DNA of 5,482 nt, taken from Acidobacteriaceae bacterium (GTDB taxonomy: Bacteria > Acidobacteriota > Terriglobia > Terriglobales > Acidobacteriaceae). The stretch covers positions 8,011 through 13,492 of the forward strand of contig PMOF01000301.1 in assembly GCA_003162495.1 (NCBI GenBank), in the 5' to 3' direction. The notes under the pieces are model-generated. The model did not search any database, was not told the origin of the DNA, and saw only the letters and a program-made list of their open reading frames with translations. A program made the position numbers and the translations under genes. Positions 1 to 5,482 of the stretch are shown here, one piece after another (the first letter of the stretch is position 1; each line of letters begins with the position of its first letter).

Positions 1-105
1 GAGATCAAAGCGGAACCGCTCTTCAAAAATTCTCCGCTGGTGCTCATCGGCCGCCTCTCGGTTGTGCCGCTCACTGAAGAGCAATGGAACTGGTTCGTCG
101 CGTAA
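1..105 (+). CDS. C-terminal end of an EVE-domain (PUA-like fold) protein, 5' truncated by the window edge
   Basis: Frame 1 is open from the first base to a TAA at 103-105, giving 34 residues. The tail reads roughly 'PLFKNSPLVLIGRLSVVPLT' followed by EEQWNWFVA. The pattern of hydrophobic strand, then GRLSV-x-P-(L/V)-(T/S)-EEQW, then the end of the protein is the usual last strand and helix of EVE-domain proteins. These are small (about 130-160 residue) cytosolic proteins of the PUA superfamily, thought to bind modified bases in nucleic acids; their bacterial role is poorly defined. Only the final fifth or so of the protein is visible, so the binding pocket cannot be checked. The gene converges on the histidine kinase gene, with 125 bases between the two stop codons. 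The family call rests on this short C-terminal pattern alone. Confidence 0.6.
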   Translation, partial: EIKAEPLFKNSPLVLIGRLSVVPLTEEQWNWFVA

Positions 106-230
106 GTGGATCCGCACGAAAATCAGCAAGACTGTGCCAACCTGCGCAAACTCTTCCGCTCGAGATTGACAACGCCAGGTTTGTCTTGTGCAGAGACTGT
201 AATCAAAGCGAACTGGCGCGCAACATTCCG

Positions 231-2624
231 CTACCGTGGACTATTGGCGGCGGCGGGCAGAGTGAACAGGAAGCGGCTGCCGTGGCCGGCCTTGCTTTCA
301 GCCCAGATGCGGCCGCCGTGCTGCTCAACGATACTGCGGCAAAGCGCCAGGCCCAGGCCGGTGCCGCCCAGGGCGCGGGTGTCAGAGGCGTCGCCTTGCT
401 GAAAACGATCGAAGATGCGCTCCAGCTTTTCCGGGGCGATGCCTCGGCCCTCGTCCTCGACGACGAAGCATACTTCGATTGCGCTGGTGTGCTCCGCGGC
501 CAGGTGAATCTGTTTCTTTGGCGGTGAGAACTTGATGGCGTTGCCGATCAGCTCGCTGAGGACCTGGAAGATTCGATCTTCGTCGGCCAGAACGGTGGCG
601 GGCGCGGCATCAATGATAAAGCTGATTTGGACGGGACTCGCTGCGCCCAGCGCCGCGGCGCCGGCCCGGCGCAGCAAGTGAGCTGCCTCAACAGGCTGGC
701 GGTGCAACTGCAGCTTTCCCTTTTCCACGCTATCGAAGTCCAGGATGTCATTGACCAGGCGCACTAGCCGGTCGCAGTTGCCGATGGCCATGTCGACCAA
801 CTGATTGCGCTTTTCGGGCCGGTTGTCGAGAGAGCCGACAGAGATAAGCCCCAGCGCGGCGCGCAGCGAGGTCAGCGGAGTCCGAAGTTCGTGGCCCACC
901 GTGGAGATGAATTCGTCTTTCATGCGCTCCAGGCGGCGACGCTCGGAAATGTCCTGAAACGCCACAACCATTCCGCAGAGCCGTCCGTCTTCGATGAGCG
1001 GGCTGGCGCTGTATTCGACCGGAATCGAAGTGCCGTCCTGGCGCCAGAAAACTTCGTCCCGCATGCGGATCGCCTTTCCGCGATGCATGGCCCGGACAAT
1101 CGGGCAGGCGGCCTTGAGGTAGGGAGTCCCGTCGGCGTAGCTGTGATGGATGGCCTCATGCACATCGCGCCCGGACAACTCTTCGGGCGTGTAACCCAGC
1201 GTCTGGGCGGCAGCCTGGTTGACGAAGGACACACGGCCATCGAGATCCATGCCATAGATGCCGTCGCCCACCGATTCGAGGATCAACTCGCGTTGGCGAG
1301 TGGCCAGATGCAGCGCCTCCTCGGCCTCGTGCTGTTCAGTCACATCGATGCCGTGATTCAGTACAAAAGGCCGCTCGCCGGGCAGCTCCATGCGGCGGCT
1401 GCGAAAGGCGATGCGGCGATAGACTCCGTCACTGCGGCGAAGGGATAAAGAGCCTTGCCACTCCTCCTGATATTCCAGGGCGTGCAGGCACTCCTCAAAC
1501 GTTTGCGCTCCGTTGGCATCCAGTAAGTCTGAAACGTTACGCCCGGTCAAAGCTTTAGCGCGATAACCCAGCGTCTCCGCTGTAAAGCTATTCAGCGAGG
1601 TAAGCCGTCCCTCGAGCGAGCATGTGAAGAGGAAACCGAGGCTGTTCTCGACCAACTGCTGGTAGCGCGTTTCGCTGGAGATTAGCGCCATCTCCGCCTC
1701 GCGCTGCTCGGTCACATCCTGACCGCTCACGATCAGGTATTGGATCTCGCCGTTGGGTCCAGGCAGAGGCCGAAGGGTCCAACTTACGCGCCGAACGGTG
1801 CCCCCGCGCATCCGCCACCCTGTCTCGTGCGGGCCAGAGACCTCTCCGCTATTGGCTTCCTGTAACTTGTCCTGGGCCCAGACCTGATCTTCTTCCTCCA
1901 GAACGTCCTGGATAAAAGGCTGGCCCGCCGCATCGGCCTGGCTGAACCCCGTCAATTGCATGAAGGGGTAATTCAACCGCACCATGCGGCCGGATGTGTC
2001 CAGCAGGGCAGCGATGAATGGAATGGAGTCCAGCGTGCCGGCAACGAAGAATCGCTCGGTGGTCAGCGCGTTCTCGGTTCGTTCCCTGGACTTCTGCGCC
2101 CGTGCCTCCGAACGGATATTGCGGTACAGCTCCAGACGCGTAATGACCTGGCGGCCAAGAATCTCCAAAAGGACGAGGTGTTCCTGCCTGAACTTGTCTG
2201 GTTCACGAGCCAGCACTGCAAGGGTGCCGACAATCTGGTTGGAACTTGTAATCAGAGGTGTTCCGGCATAGGAACGGCACGGCTGTGCGCCCACCAGCGG
2301 AATGCCTTCCTTGGGGAAGCGCGGCTCTTTTCGCGTATCGCTTATCAGCAGGGAATTGCCTTGCTCCAGCATCCACTGGCAGGCGGTGGATGCACGAGGC
2401 TGGTCGGCTGCCTTGAAACCGCTCTGCGATTTGAACCACAAGCGGTTAAGGTCCATCCAACCGGTGTAAGCATAATCGGCGCCGCACAGCACCGCGGCAA
2501 GCTCCGTCAACTCGTCCAGAGCCGGGTCCGGATCGCGGTCAAAAAGGTCAAAACCCAAACGTAACGCTGGGCTTTGGCGCTCCCCGATATGTGGACCCTG
2601 CGCCGCGCACATAAGCAAAGACAC
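231..2624 (-). CDS. GAF and triple-PAS sensor histidine kinase, soluble, without receiver domain
   Basis: The 797-residue product is a two-component sensor kinase that should autophosphorylate on histidine and pass the phosphate to a separate response regulator. Domains in order: GAF about 33-165 (with DTRKEPRF and SYAGTPL), a charged probably coiled linker about 166-190, PAS1 about 190-306, PAS2 about 315-430, PAS3 about 443-560, HisKA about 564-630 and HATPase_c about 675-791. The first two PAS domains end in DVTEQ and the third in QDISE. The phospho-acceptor is H578 in STVGHELRTP. ATP-site motifs are complete: N box around N695 (ELIGNAIKFS), G1 DEGRG 724-728, F box IFDRF 737-741 and G2 GGTGLGL 753-759. 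No membrane segment or signal peptide is visible, so it should sense a cytosolic cue, but no ligand or haem/flavin residue can be named. The protein ends right after the ATPase domain. The start is GTG 2622-2624: an in-frame stop lies only two codons upstream (2631-2633). ATG at 2610-2612 (residue 5) is the alternative. Confidence 0.95.
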   Translation of the reverse strand: MSLLMCAAQGPHIGERQSPALRLGFDLFDRDPDPALDELTELAAVLCGADYAYTGWMDLNRLWFKSQSGFKAADQPRASTACQWMLEQGNSLLISDTRKEPRFPKEGIPLVGAQPCRSYAGTPLITSSNQIVGTLAVLAREPDKFRQEHLVLLEILGRQVITRLELYRNIRSEARAQKSRERTENALTTERFFVAGTLDSIPFIAALLDTSGRMVRLNYPFMQLTGFSQADAAGQPFIQDVLEEEDQVWAQDKLQEANSGEVSGPHETGWRMRGGTVRRVSWTLRPLPGPNGEIQYLIVSGQDVTEQREAEMALISSETRYQQLVENSLGFLFTCSLEGRLTSLNSFTAETLGYRAKALTGRNVSDLLDANGAQTFEECLHALEYQEEWQGSLSLRRSDGVYRRIAFRSRRMELPGERPFVLNHGIDVTEQHEAEEALHLATRQRELILESVGDGIYGMDLDGRVSFVNQAAAQTLGYTPEELSGRDVHEAIHHSYADGTPYLKAACPIVRAMHRGKAIRMRDEVFWRQDGTSIPVEYSASPLIEDGRLCGMVVAFQDISERRRLERMKDEFISTVGHELRTPLTSLRAALGLISVGSLDNRPEKRNQLVDMAIGNCDRLVRLVNDILDFDSVEKGKLQLHRQPVEAAHLLRRAGAAALGAASPVQISFIIDAAPATVLADEDRIFQVLSELIGNAIKFSPPKKQIHLAAEHTSAIEVCFVVEDEGRGIAPEKLERIFDRFQQGDASDTRALGGTGLGLALCRSIVEQHGGRIWAESKAGHGSRFLFTLPAAANSPR

Positions 2625-2628
2625 CCAG

Positions 2629-2632
2629 CCTC
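2629..2632 (-). promoter_or_regulatory. Ribosome binding site deciding the kinase GTG start
   Basis: On the - strand GAGG stands 4 bases before GTG 2622-2624, a short but usable spacing. The same GAGG would be 16 bases from the alternative ATG at 2610-2612, which has no purine-rich site of its own. The in-frame TGA at 2631-2633 overlaps the GAGG, so no longer start is possible. Confidence 0.5.
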
Positions 2633-2647
2633 AAGTATCGAGCAAGG

Positions 2648-2688
2648 GGCTCGGGCTGACTCTGACACTTAGGGGGCAGACGCGAGCC
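2648..2688 (-). other. Possible stem in the untranslated leader of the kinase gene
   Basis: GGCTCG (2648-2653) and CGAGCC (2683-2688) are perfect inverse complements. Inside them a further CTG/CAG pairing could extend the stem across a small internal loop. The stem would form in the kinase mRNA, about 25 bases upstream of the GTG start, if transcription begins near or above 2690. No convincing -35/-10 pair for the kinase was found in 2625-2831, and the region matches no known riboswitch I recognise. The arms are only 6 bases and 29 apart, so chance is quite possible. Confidence 0.2.
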
Positions 2689-2716
2689 GTTTTGTATGCC
2701 ACTTTAGTAATCCAGT

Positions 2717-2731
2717 TTGTTGGAACAACAA
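2717..2731. repeat. Small perfect inverted repeat, TTGTTG-gaa-CAACAA
   Basis: Six-base arms with a three-base centre lie in the spacer between the kinase gene and the DUF4440 gene, about 93 bases upstream of the kinase start. It could be a regulator's operator or a weak hairpin. It is not followed by a T tract on either strand, so it is not an intrinsic terminator. Arms this short can arise by chance in 200 bases. Confidence 0.25.
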
Positions 2732-2797
2732 TGGAATCAAAGGTTACTTAGGTCGCTGCTGCTATGGTTACTTGCAAAACGCTCCGAACCAGATGCC

Positions 2798-2825
2798 TCA
2801 AGCCGTCCGGCCTTGATTTTTGTTT
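2798..2825 (+). terminator. Terminator-like hairpin and T tract reading on the + strand
   Basis: Left arm TCAAGCC (2798-2804) pairs with GGCCTTGA (2809-2816) over a four-base loop, with one bulged C at 2811, giving seven base pairs. It is followed at once by TTTTTGTTT (2817-2825). This is the layout of a Rho-independent terminator for + strand transcription. Neither neighbouring gene is on the + strand. On the - strand the hairpin lies 7 bases past the DUF4440 stop, but there the A-rich side comes first and no T tract follows, so termination in that direction would need another mechanism. Confidence 0.4.
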
Positions 2826-2831
2826 CCTGGT

Positions 2832-3386
2832 TCAGTTGCCAGGGGTTACTTTGCAGCAATCCCCGCCAGACACCGGCTCATTGCTGCCCGCATCCAACAC
2901 CACTTTCCAGTTTCCGTCGGGCTGTTTGCGCCAGATGGTGATGTAGCGGCCGCTGGTGGTGACCGGCTTGCCGTTGGCGTCTGTGCTATGACCATCATAA
3001 TGTCCCCAGGTGTAGCCCACATCGCCGGAGGGTCCCATGACGGCTTCCGTGGGAGTCCAGGTGAGCTGGTACTCCTTGGGCGACCAGTGGGCGGATTTGG
3101 CGATGGCCGCCCGGCCCACCTCCGGCGCCTCGCCGTTGCCCAAGGCCACCCCGTCTTCCGCAAACCAATCGGCAAAGGCTGCGCCGCCGCGCTGGGCCAC
3201 ATCTTTGGCAAACCGCGCTTCGAGGTCGAACAGCAGCATCTTGCCCGGATTCACCGTGGTGTCGGAGAGCGGATTGGGCGCGGCCGATTGTGCACCGGGC
3301 TCCGGCAACTGTCCGTAAACAGCGGGGGAAGCCCCCAAAAACATCATTGTCAATCCCAGTAGGATCACATTGCGGCTTGCGCGCAC
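2832..3386 (-). CDS. Exported DUF4440/SnoaL-like (NTF2-fold) protein
   Basis: The product is 184 residues from GTG at 3384-3386. The N-terminus (basic VRASR, then hydrophobic about 7-20, then a small-residue stretch ending VYG-Q) looks like a Sec signal peptide with cleavage near residue 24. This suggests a periplasmic or secreted protein of about 160 residues. The mature part follows the DUF4440/SnoaL-like pattern: a first helix with FDLEARFAKDVAQ, then FADWFAEDGVALGNGEAPEVGRAAI, a middle TWTPTEAVMGPSGDVGYTWG, and the closing strands GRYITIWRKQPDGNWKVVLDAGS. This fold forms a small cone-shaped pocket; members serve as enzymes, binding or immunity-like proteins, and no specific activity can be assigned here. 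The tail has an adjacent cysteine pair (GGDCCKVTPGN). The frame stays open for 38 more codons upstream, but the GTG start has a strong GAGGAGG site 7 bases away and begins exactly at the signal peptide. Confidence 0.85.
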   Translation of the reverse strand: MRASRNVILLGLTMMFLGASPAVYGQLPEPGAQSAAPNPLSDTTVNPGKMLLFDLEARFAKDVAQRGGAAFADWFAEDGVALGNGEAPEVGRAAIAKSAHWSPKEYQLTWTPTEAVMGPSGDVGYTWGHYDGHSTDANGKPVTTSGRYITIWRKQPDGNWKVVLDAGSNEPVSGGDCCKVTPGN

Positions 3387-3393
3387 GTTCGGT

Positions 3394-3400
3394 CCTCCTC
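3394..3400 (-). promoter_or_regulatory. Strong ribosome binding site for the DUF4440 gene
   Basis: GAGGAGG on the - strand, 7 bases before GTG 3384-3386. This is the strongest Shine-Dalgarno match in the window. It fixes the start at the GTG that begins the signal peptide rather than at a start up to 38 codons further upstream. Confidence 0.75.
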
Positions 3401-3418
3401 GCAGACTCTTTAATCGCA

Positions 3419-3447
3419 ATCGTACAACGCCGGCGACGGGTTGGCAG
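3419..3447 (-). promoter_or_regulatory. Possible sigma-70-type promoter for the DUF4440 gene
   Basis: On the - strand, CTGCCA (3442-3447, four of six to TTGACA) and TACGAT (3419-3424, four of six to TATAAT) are separated by exactly 17 bases. Transcription would start near 3412, giving a leader of about 25 bases that includes the Shine-Dalgarno site. The match is moderate, and housekeeping promoters in this kind of organism are not well fixed. Confidence 0.3.
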
Positions 3448-3522
3448 CGACGGGGCTGATGGCGGCGAATCTTAAATCCGCGGTCACCACGCCAGGACAA
3501 AACCGTCTAAACATTCAGGTTC

Positions 3523-3535
3523 CGGCGATGCGCCG
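3523..3535. repeat. Perfect inverted repeat CGGCG-atg-CGCCG in the dxs promoter region
   Basis: Five-base arms with a three-base centre lie immediately upstream of the extended -10 of the dxs promoter, covering roughly -31 to -19 relative to the expected start. That is where a repressor or activator could sit, and the place where a good -35 box is missing. It may also be a chance match in GC-rich DNA. Confidence 0.25.
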
Positions 3536-3538
3536 TGT

Positions 3539-3547
3539 TGGTATACT
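3539..3547 (+). promoter_or_regulatory. Extended -10 promoter for dxs
   Basis: TGG-TATACT: TATACT (3542-3547) matches five of six bases of TATAAT and has the TG of an extended -10 at 3539-3540. The -35 position (about 3519-3524, GTTCCG) is poor, as is usual for extended -10 promoters. Transcription would begin near 3554, giving a leader of about 90 bases before the dxs ATG. It is the best promoter match in the divergent region. Confidence 0.5.
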
Positions 3548-3562
3548 TAGATGGGTCCAGTT

Positions 3563-3588
3563 CGCGCTCCTTGCGCGGCGCGGCGCGG
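3563..3588 (+). repeat. Three tandem GCGCG units preceded by their complement
   Basis: GCGCG occurs three times in a row (3573-3577, 3578-3582, 3583-3587), followed by one more G. Just upstream, CGCGC (3563-3567) is complementary to each unit. The first unit forms a tight hairpin with a five-base TCCTT loop, and the other two could compete for the same arm. It lies in the expected dxs leader, a few bases after the predicted transcription start. The unit is short enough for slippage to change its copy number. Confidence 0.45.
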
Positions 3589-3609
3589 TCAAAGCTGAGA
3601 GGTGTTGTT

Positions 3610-3632
3610 GGGAAACCCGGCAATTTCCCGGG
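3610..3632 (+). other. Two mutually exclusive hairpins just before the dxs ribosome binding site
   Basis: GGGAAA (3610-3615) can pair with TTTCCC (3624-3629) over an eight-base loop. Alternatively CCCGG (3616-3620) can pair with CCGGG (3628-3632) over a seven-base loop. The two cannot form together. The second takes in G3631-G3632, the first bases of the purine-rich GGAGAAGGAAG (3631-3641), but leaves the likely core AAGGA (3635-3639, 5 bases before the ATG) free. This may be a simple translation-tuning structure or chance. Confidence 0.3.
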
Positions 3633-3644
3633 AGAAGGAAGTAC

Positions 3645-5482
3645 ATGGGAACACTGCTGGAAACCATCCACTCGCCCGCCGATCTGAAACGTCTGAACCT
3701 TACGCAGATGGATGAACTAGCGGTAGAGATCCGCGAGTTCCTCATTCATACGCTGTCAAAAACCGGTGGCCACCTGGGACCGAACCTGGGCGTGGTGGAG
3801 CTGACTCTGGCCCTGCATACGGTCTTCAACACTCCCGAGGACAAGCTGCTATTCGATGTCAGCCACCAGGCTTATATTCACAAGCTTCTCACCGGGCGGC
3901 TTGACCGCTTCGCGACCATTCGCCAGCCGGGCGGACTCAACGGCTTCATGCTGCGCACCGAGTGCGAACACGATTGTTATGGGGCAGGGCACGCCGGCAC
4001 CGCGCTCTCCGCTGCCCTGGGCATGGCAGTGGCGCGAGACCTGTCAGGCGGCAAGGAGCACGTGATTGCGGTGGCCGGCGACGCTGCGTTTACCAACGGC
4101 ATTTCGTTCGAGGCGCTGAACAACATCGCGGAGCAGACCAAACGGCTGATCGTGGTGCTGAATGATAACGAGTGGTCCATCGACCGCAACGTGGGCGCCA
4201 TCGCGCGCTACTTCCATCGCGTGGTCACCAACGAACATTACCAGCATCTGCATGCCTCGGCCAAGCGCATCATCGAGCGCTTCGGAGGCAAGACAGCCGT
4301 GACTGTTGTGCGCCGCGCCGAAGAAGCGGCCAAGGGCATGCTCTGGCCCTCGATGCTGTTTGAAGAGTTCGGCCTCGAATACTTCGGCCCCCTTGACGGC
4401 CACAACCTTCCGTTGCTGATCGAGACTTTCAAGTTTCTCAAGACGGTGGACCGGCCTGTGCTTCTCCATGTGCTCACGCAAAAGGGGCGCGGCTTTCAAC
4501 CGGCGCTTGACGGGCAAAAGAAATTCCATGGGCTGGGACCCTACGATCCGGAGACCGGCAACACCAAGCCCACCAGCCTGCCCACCTACGCCGAGGTTTT
4601 CGCCGACACCCTGGTGGACCTGGCCACCCAGGATAAACGCATCGTGGCCATCACGGCGGCCATGCCCAACGGCACCGGGCTTGATCTGTTTCGGCCCCAC
4701 CATCCCAAGCGCTACTTCGATGTCGGCATTGCCGAGGAGCACGCGGTCATTTTCGCGGCAGGCATGGCCACGCAAGGCTATCGTCCAGTCTGCGCCATCT
4801 ACTCCACGTTTTTGCAGCGCGCATTTGATCCCATTGTGCACGACGTATGCCTGCAGAAACTGCCGGTGGTGTTTTGCATGGACCGCGCCGGCCTCTCCGG
4901 CGACGACGGTCCCACGCATCATGGGTTGTTCGACATCAGCTATCTGCGCGGCATTCCGGAGATCGTGCTGATGGCCCCCAAGGACGAGGACGAACTGGCC
5001 GACATGATGAAGACTGCCGTCGGGTTGCCGGGCCCGAGCGCGATTCGCTATCCGCGCGGAGTGGGAACCGGCGTAGCCCGCAAGGCCGAGCCGCAGGCGA
5101 TTCCGCTGGGCAAGGCTGAGGTGTTGCAGGACGGCTCCGACGTGGCCATTCTTGGACTGGGGCCCATGGTGACCCTGGCCAAGGATCTGGCCGGGCGCCT
5201 GGAGCGAGACGGCTATTCCGCCGCAGTCATCAATCCACGCTTCATCAAGCCGCTGGACCGCGAGATGCTTGAGGTCTATGCGCGGCGCGTGGCTGCCTTT
5301 GTCACCTTTGAGGATCACGTGAGGATGGGCGGCTTCGGCGCGGCGGTGATTGAGGCTCTCTCTGAGATGGGCTTCGCGATCCCCGTGGTGCGCATTGCGT
5401 GGCCCGACCAGTTCATCGAGCACGGCAAGGTAGACGATCTGCGCGCCAAGCACGGCGTCTCAGTGGACGCTGCCCTGCCCCA
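3645..5482 (+). CDS. dxs: 1-deoxy-D-xylulose-5-phosphate synthase, 3' end cut by the window edge
   Basis: DXS joins pyruvate and glyceraldehyde 3-phosphate, with loss of CO2, to form 1-deoxy-D-xylulose 5-phosphate. This is the first step of the MEP isoprenoid route and a precursor for thiamine and pyridoxal phosphate. It is a cytosolic, Mg- and thiamine-diphosphate-dependent dimer. The ATG at 3645-3647 has GGAGAAGGAAG just upstream. 612 residues are visible with no stop; E. coli DXS has 620, so little is missing. N-terminal domain: GGHLGPNLG 41-49, DVSHQAYIHKLLTGR 71-85, GHAGT 115-119, and the cofactor motif GDAAF 145-149 through NDN 173-175. Pyrimidine-binding domain about 313-470: catalytic E364 in GIAEEHA, YSTFLQR 386-392 and DGPTHHG 421-427. 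A transketolase C-terminal domain follows from about 485. Compared with the textbook motifs, DVGH is DVSH, GHSST is GHAGT, GDG is GDA and NDNxMSI is NDNEWSI. These look like a subfamily signature rather than damage, since catalytic residues remain. Confidence 0.96.
   Translation, partial: MGTLLETIHSPADLKRLNLTQMDELAVEIREFLIHTLSKTGGHLGPNLGVVELTLALHTVFNTPEDKLLFDVSHQAYIHKLLTGRLDRFATIRQPGGLNGFMLRTECEHDCYGAGHAGTALSAALGMAVARDLSGGKEHVIAVAGDAAFTNGISFEALNNIAEQTKRLIVVLNDNEWSIDRNVGAIARYFHRVVTNEHYQHLHASAKRIIERFGGKTAVTVVRRAEEAAKGMLWPSMLFEEFGLEYFGPLDGHNLPLLIETFKFLKTVDRPVLLHVLTQKGRGFQPALDGQKKFHGLGPYDPETGNTKPTSLPTYAEVFADTLVDLATQDKRIVAITAAMPNGTGLDLFRPHHPKRYFDVGIAEEHAVIFAAGMATQGYRPVCAIYSTFLQRAFDPIVHDVCLQKLPVVFCMDRAGLSGDDGPTHHGLFDISYLRGIPEIVLMAPKDEDELADMMKTAVGLPGPSAIRYPRGVGTGVARKAEPQAIPLGKAEVLQDGSDVAILGLGPMVTLAKDLAGRLERDGYSAAVINPRFIKPLDREMLEVYARRVAAFVTFEDHVRMGGFGAAVIEALSEMGFAIPVVRIAWPDQFIEHGKVDDLRAKHGVSVDAALP

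Noticed and set aside
106..230. Terminator between the converging EVE and kinase genes
   Set aside because: Only a five-base GACAA/TTGTC pairing (168-172 with 181-185) with an eight-base loop was found, and no real T tract on either strand; too weak to call.
1956..2564. 202-codon + strand open frame opposite the kinase gene
   Set aside because: It is antisense to the GAF and first PAS domains, which are clearly real, and shows no recognisable motif; the shorter + frames at 891-1448 and 84-527 were dismissed for the same reason.
2680..2710. Sigma-54 or sigma-70 promoter for the kinase gene around TGGCATACAAA on the - strand
   Set aside because: TGGCA is not followed by a TTGC element at the right distance, and no acceptable -35 lies upstream of the TACAAA hexamer.
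2820..3362. 180-codon + strand open frame opposite the DUF4440 gene
   Set aside because: The - strand frame has a signal peptide, a strong Shine-Dalgarno site and a family pattern; the + frame has none of these.
3387..3500. 38-codon upstream extension of the DUF4440 frame to 3500
   Set aside because: The extension is Arg-rich, would bury the signal peptide inside the protein, and bypasses the GAGGAGG site 7 bases before GTG 3384-3386.
3589..3632. CTGAGA in the dxs leader, resembling the first conserved box of a TPP riboswitch
   Set aside because: A TPP switch on a TPP-enzyme gene would be attractive, but the second conserved part (the UGAACCUGAU region and the following stem) is missing, and the spacing to the ATG is too short to hold the full aptamer.
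4044..5453. 469-codon open frame on the - strand inside dxs
   Set aside because: It lies wholly antisense to a clear dxs gene, its translation is rich in His, Gly, Ala and Arg with no domain I recognise, and such long shadow frames are common opposite GC-rich genes.

Overview
The window is 5,482 bases of GC-rich bacterial chromosome with four protein genes and no RNA gene, insertion sequence, CRISPR array or other sign of mobility. The best guess for the source is an Acidobacteriota-like bacterium (Terriglobia/Koribacter type). This rests mainly on recalled resemblance of the DXS protein, which carries a distinctive set of thiamine-diphosphate-site variants (DVSH, GHAGT, GDA, NDNEWSI), and on the company of a secreted DUF4440-type protein and a soluble multi-PAS histidine kinase. 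It is an inference from memory, not a search result.

Layout. Bases 1-105 are the 3' end of a + strand gene whose C-terminus resembles EVE-domain proteins. After a 125-base convergent gap comes a large - strand gene (231-2624) for a GAF-PAS-PAS-PAS-HisKA-HATPase sensor kinase. A 207-base spacer (2625-2831) separates it from a second - strand gene (2832-3386) for a small exported DUF4440/SnoaL-like (NTF2-fold) protein. A 258-base divergent intergenic region (3387-3644) then leads to dxs on the + strand (3645 to the window edge). dxs encodes 1-deoxy-D-xylulose-5-phosphate synthase, the first enzyme of the MEP isoprenoid pathway.

The genes do not form an obvious functional unit. The kinase has no receiver domain and no response regulator beside it, so its partner lies elsewhere. 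The DUF4440 gene and the kinase share a strand, but the 207-base spacer and a hairpin just after the DUF4440 stop argue against tight co-transcription. dxs is divergent from both and has its own extended -10 promoter and a roughly 90-base leader with several small inverted repeats.

Nothing here amounts to a clear new biological system. The points most worth a second look are the dxs leader and promoter architecture, the non-canonical cofactor motif of DXS, and a + strand terminator-like hairpin at 2798-2825 that has no recognised + strand gene in front of it.
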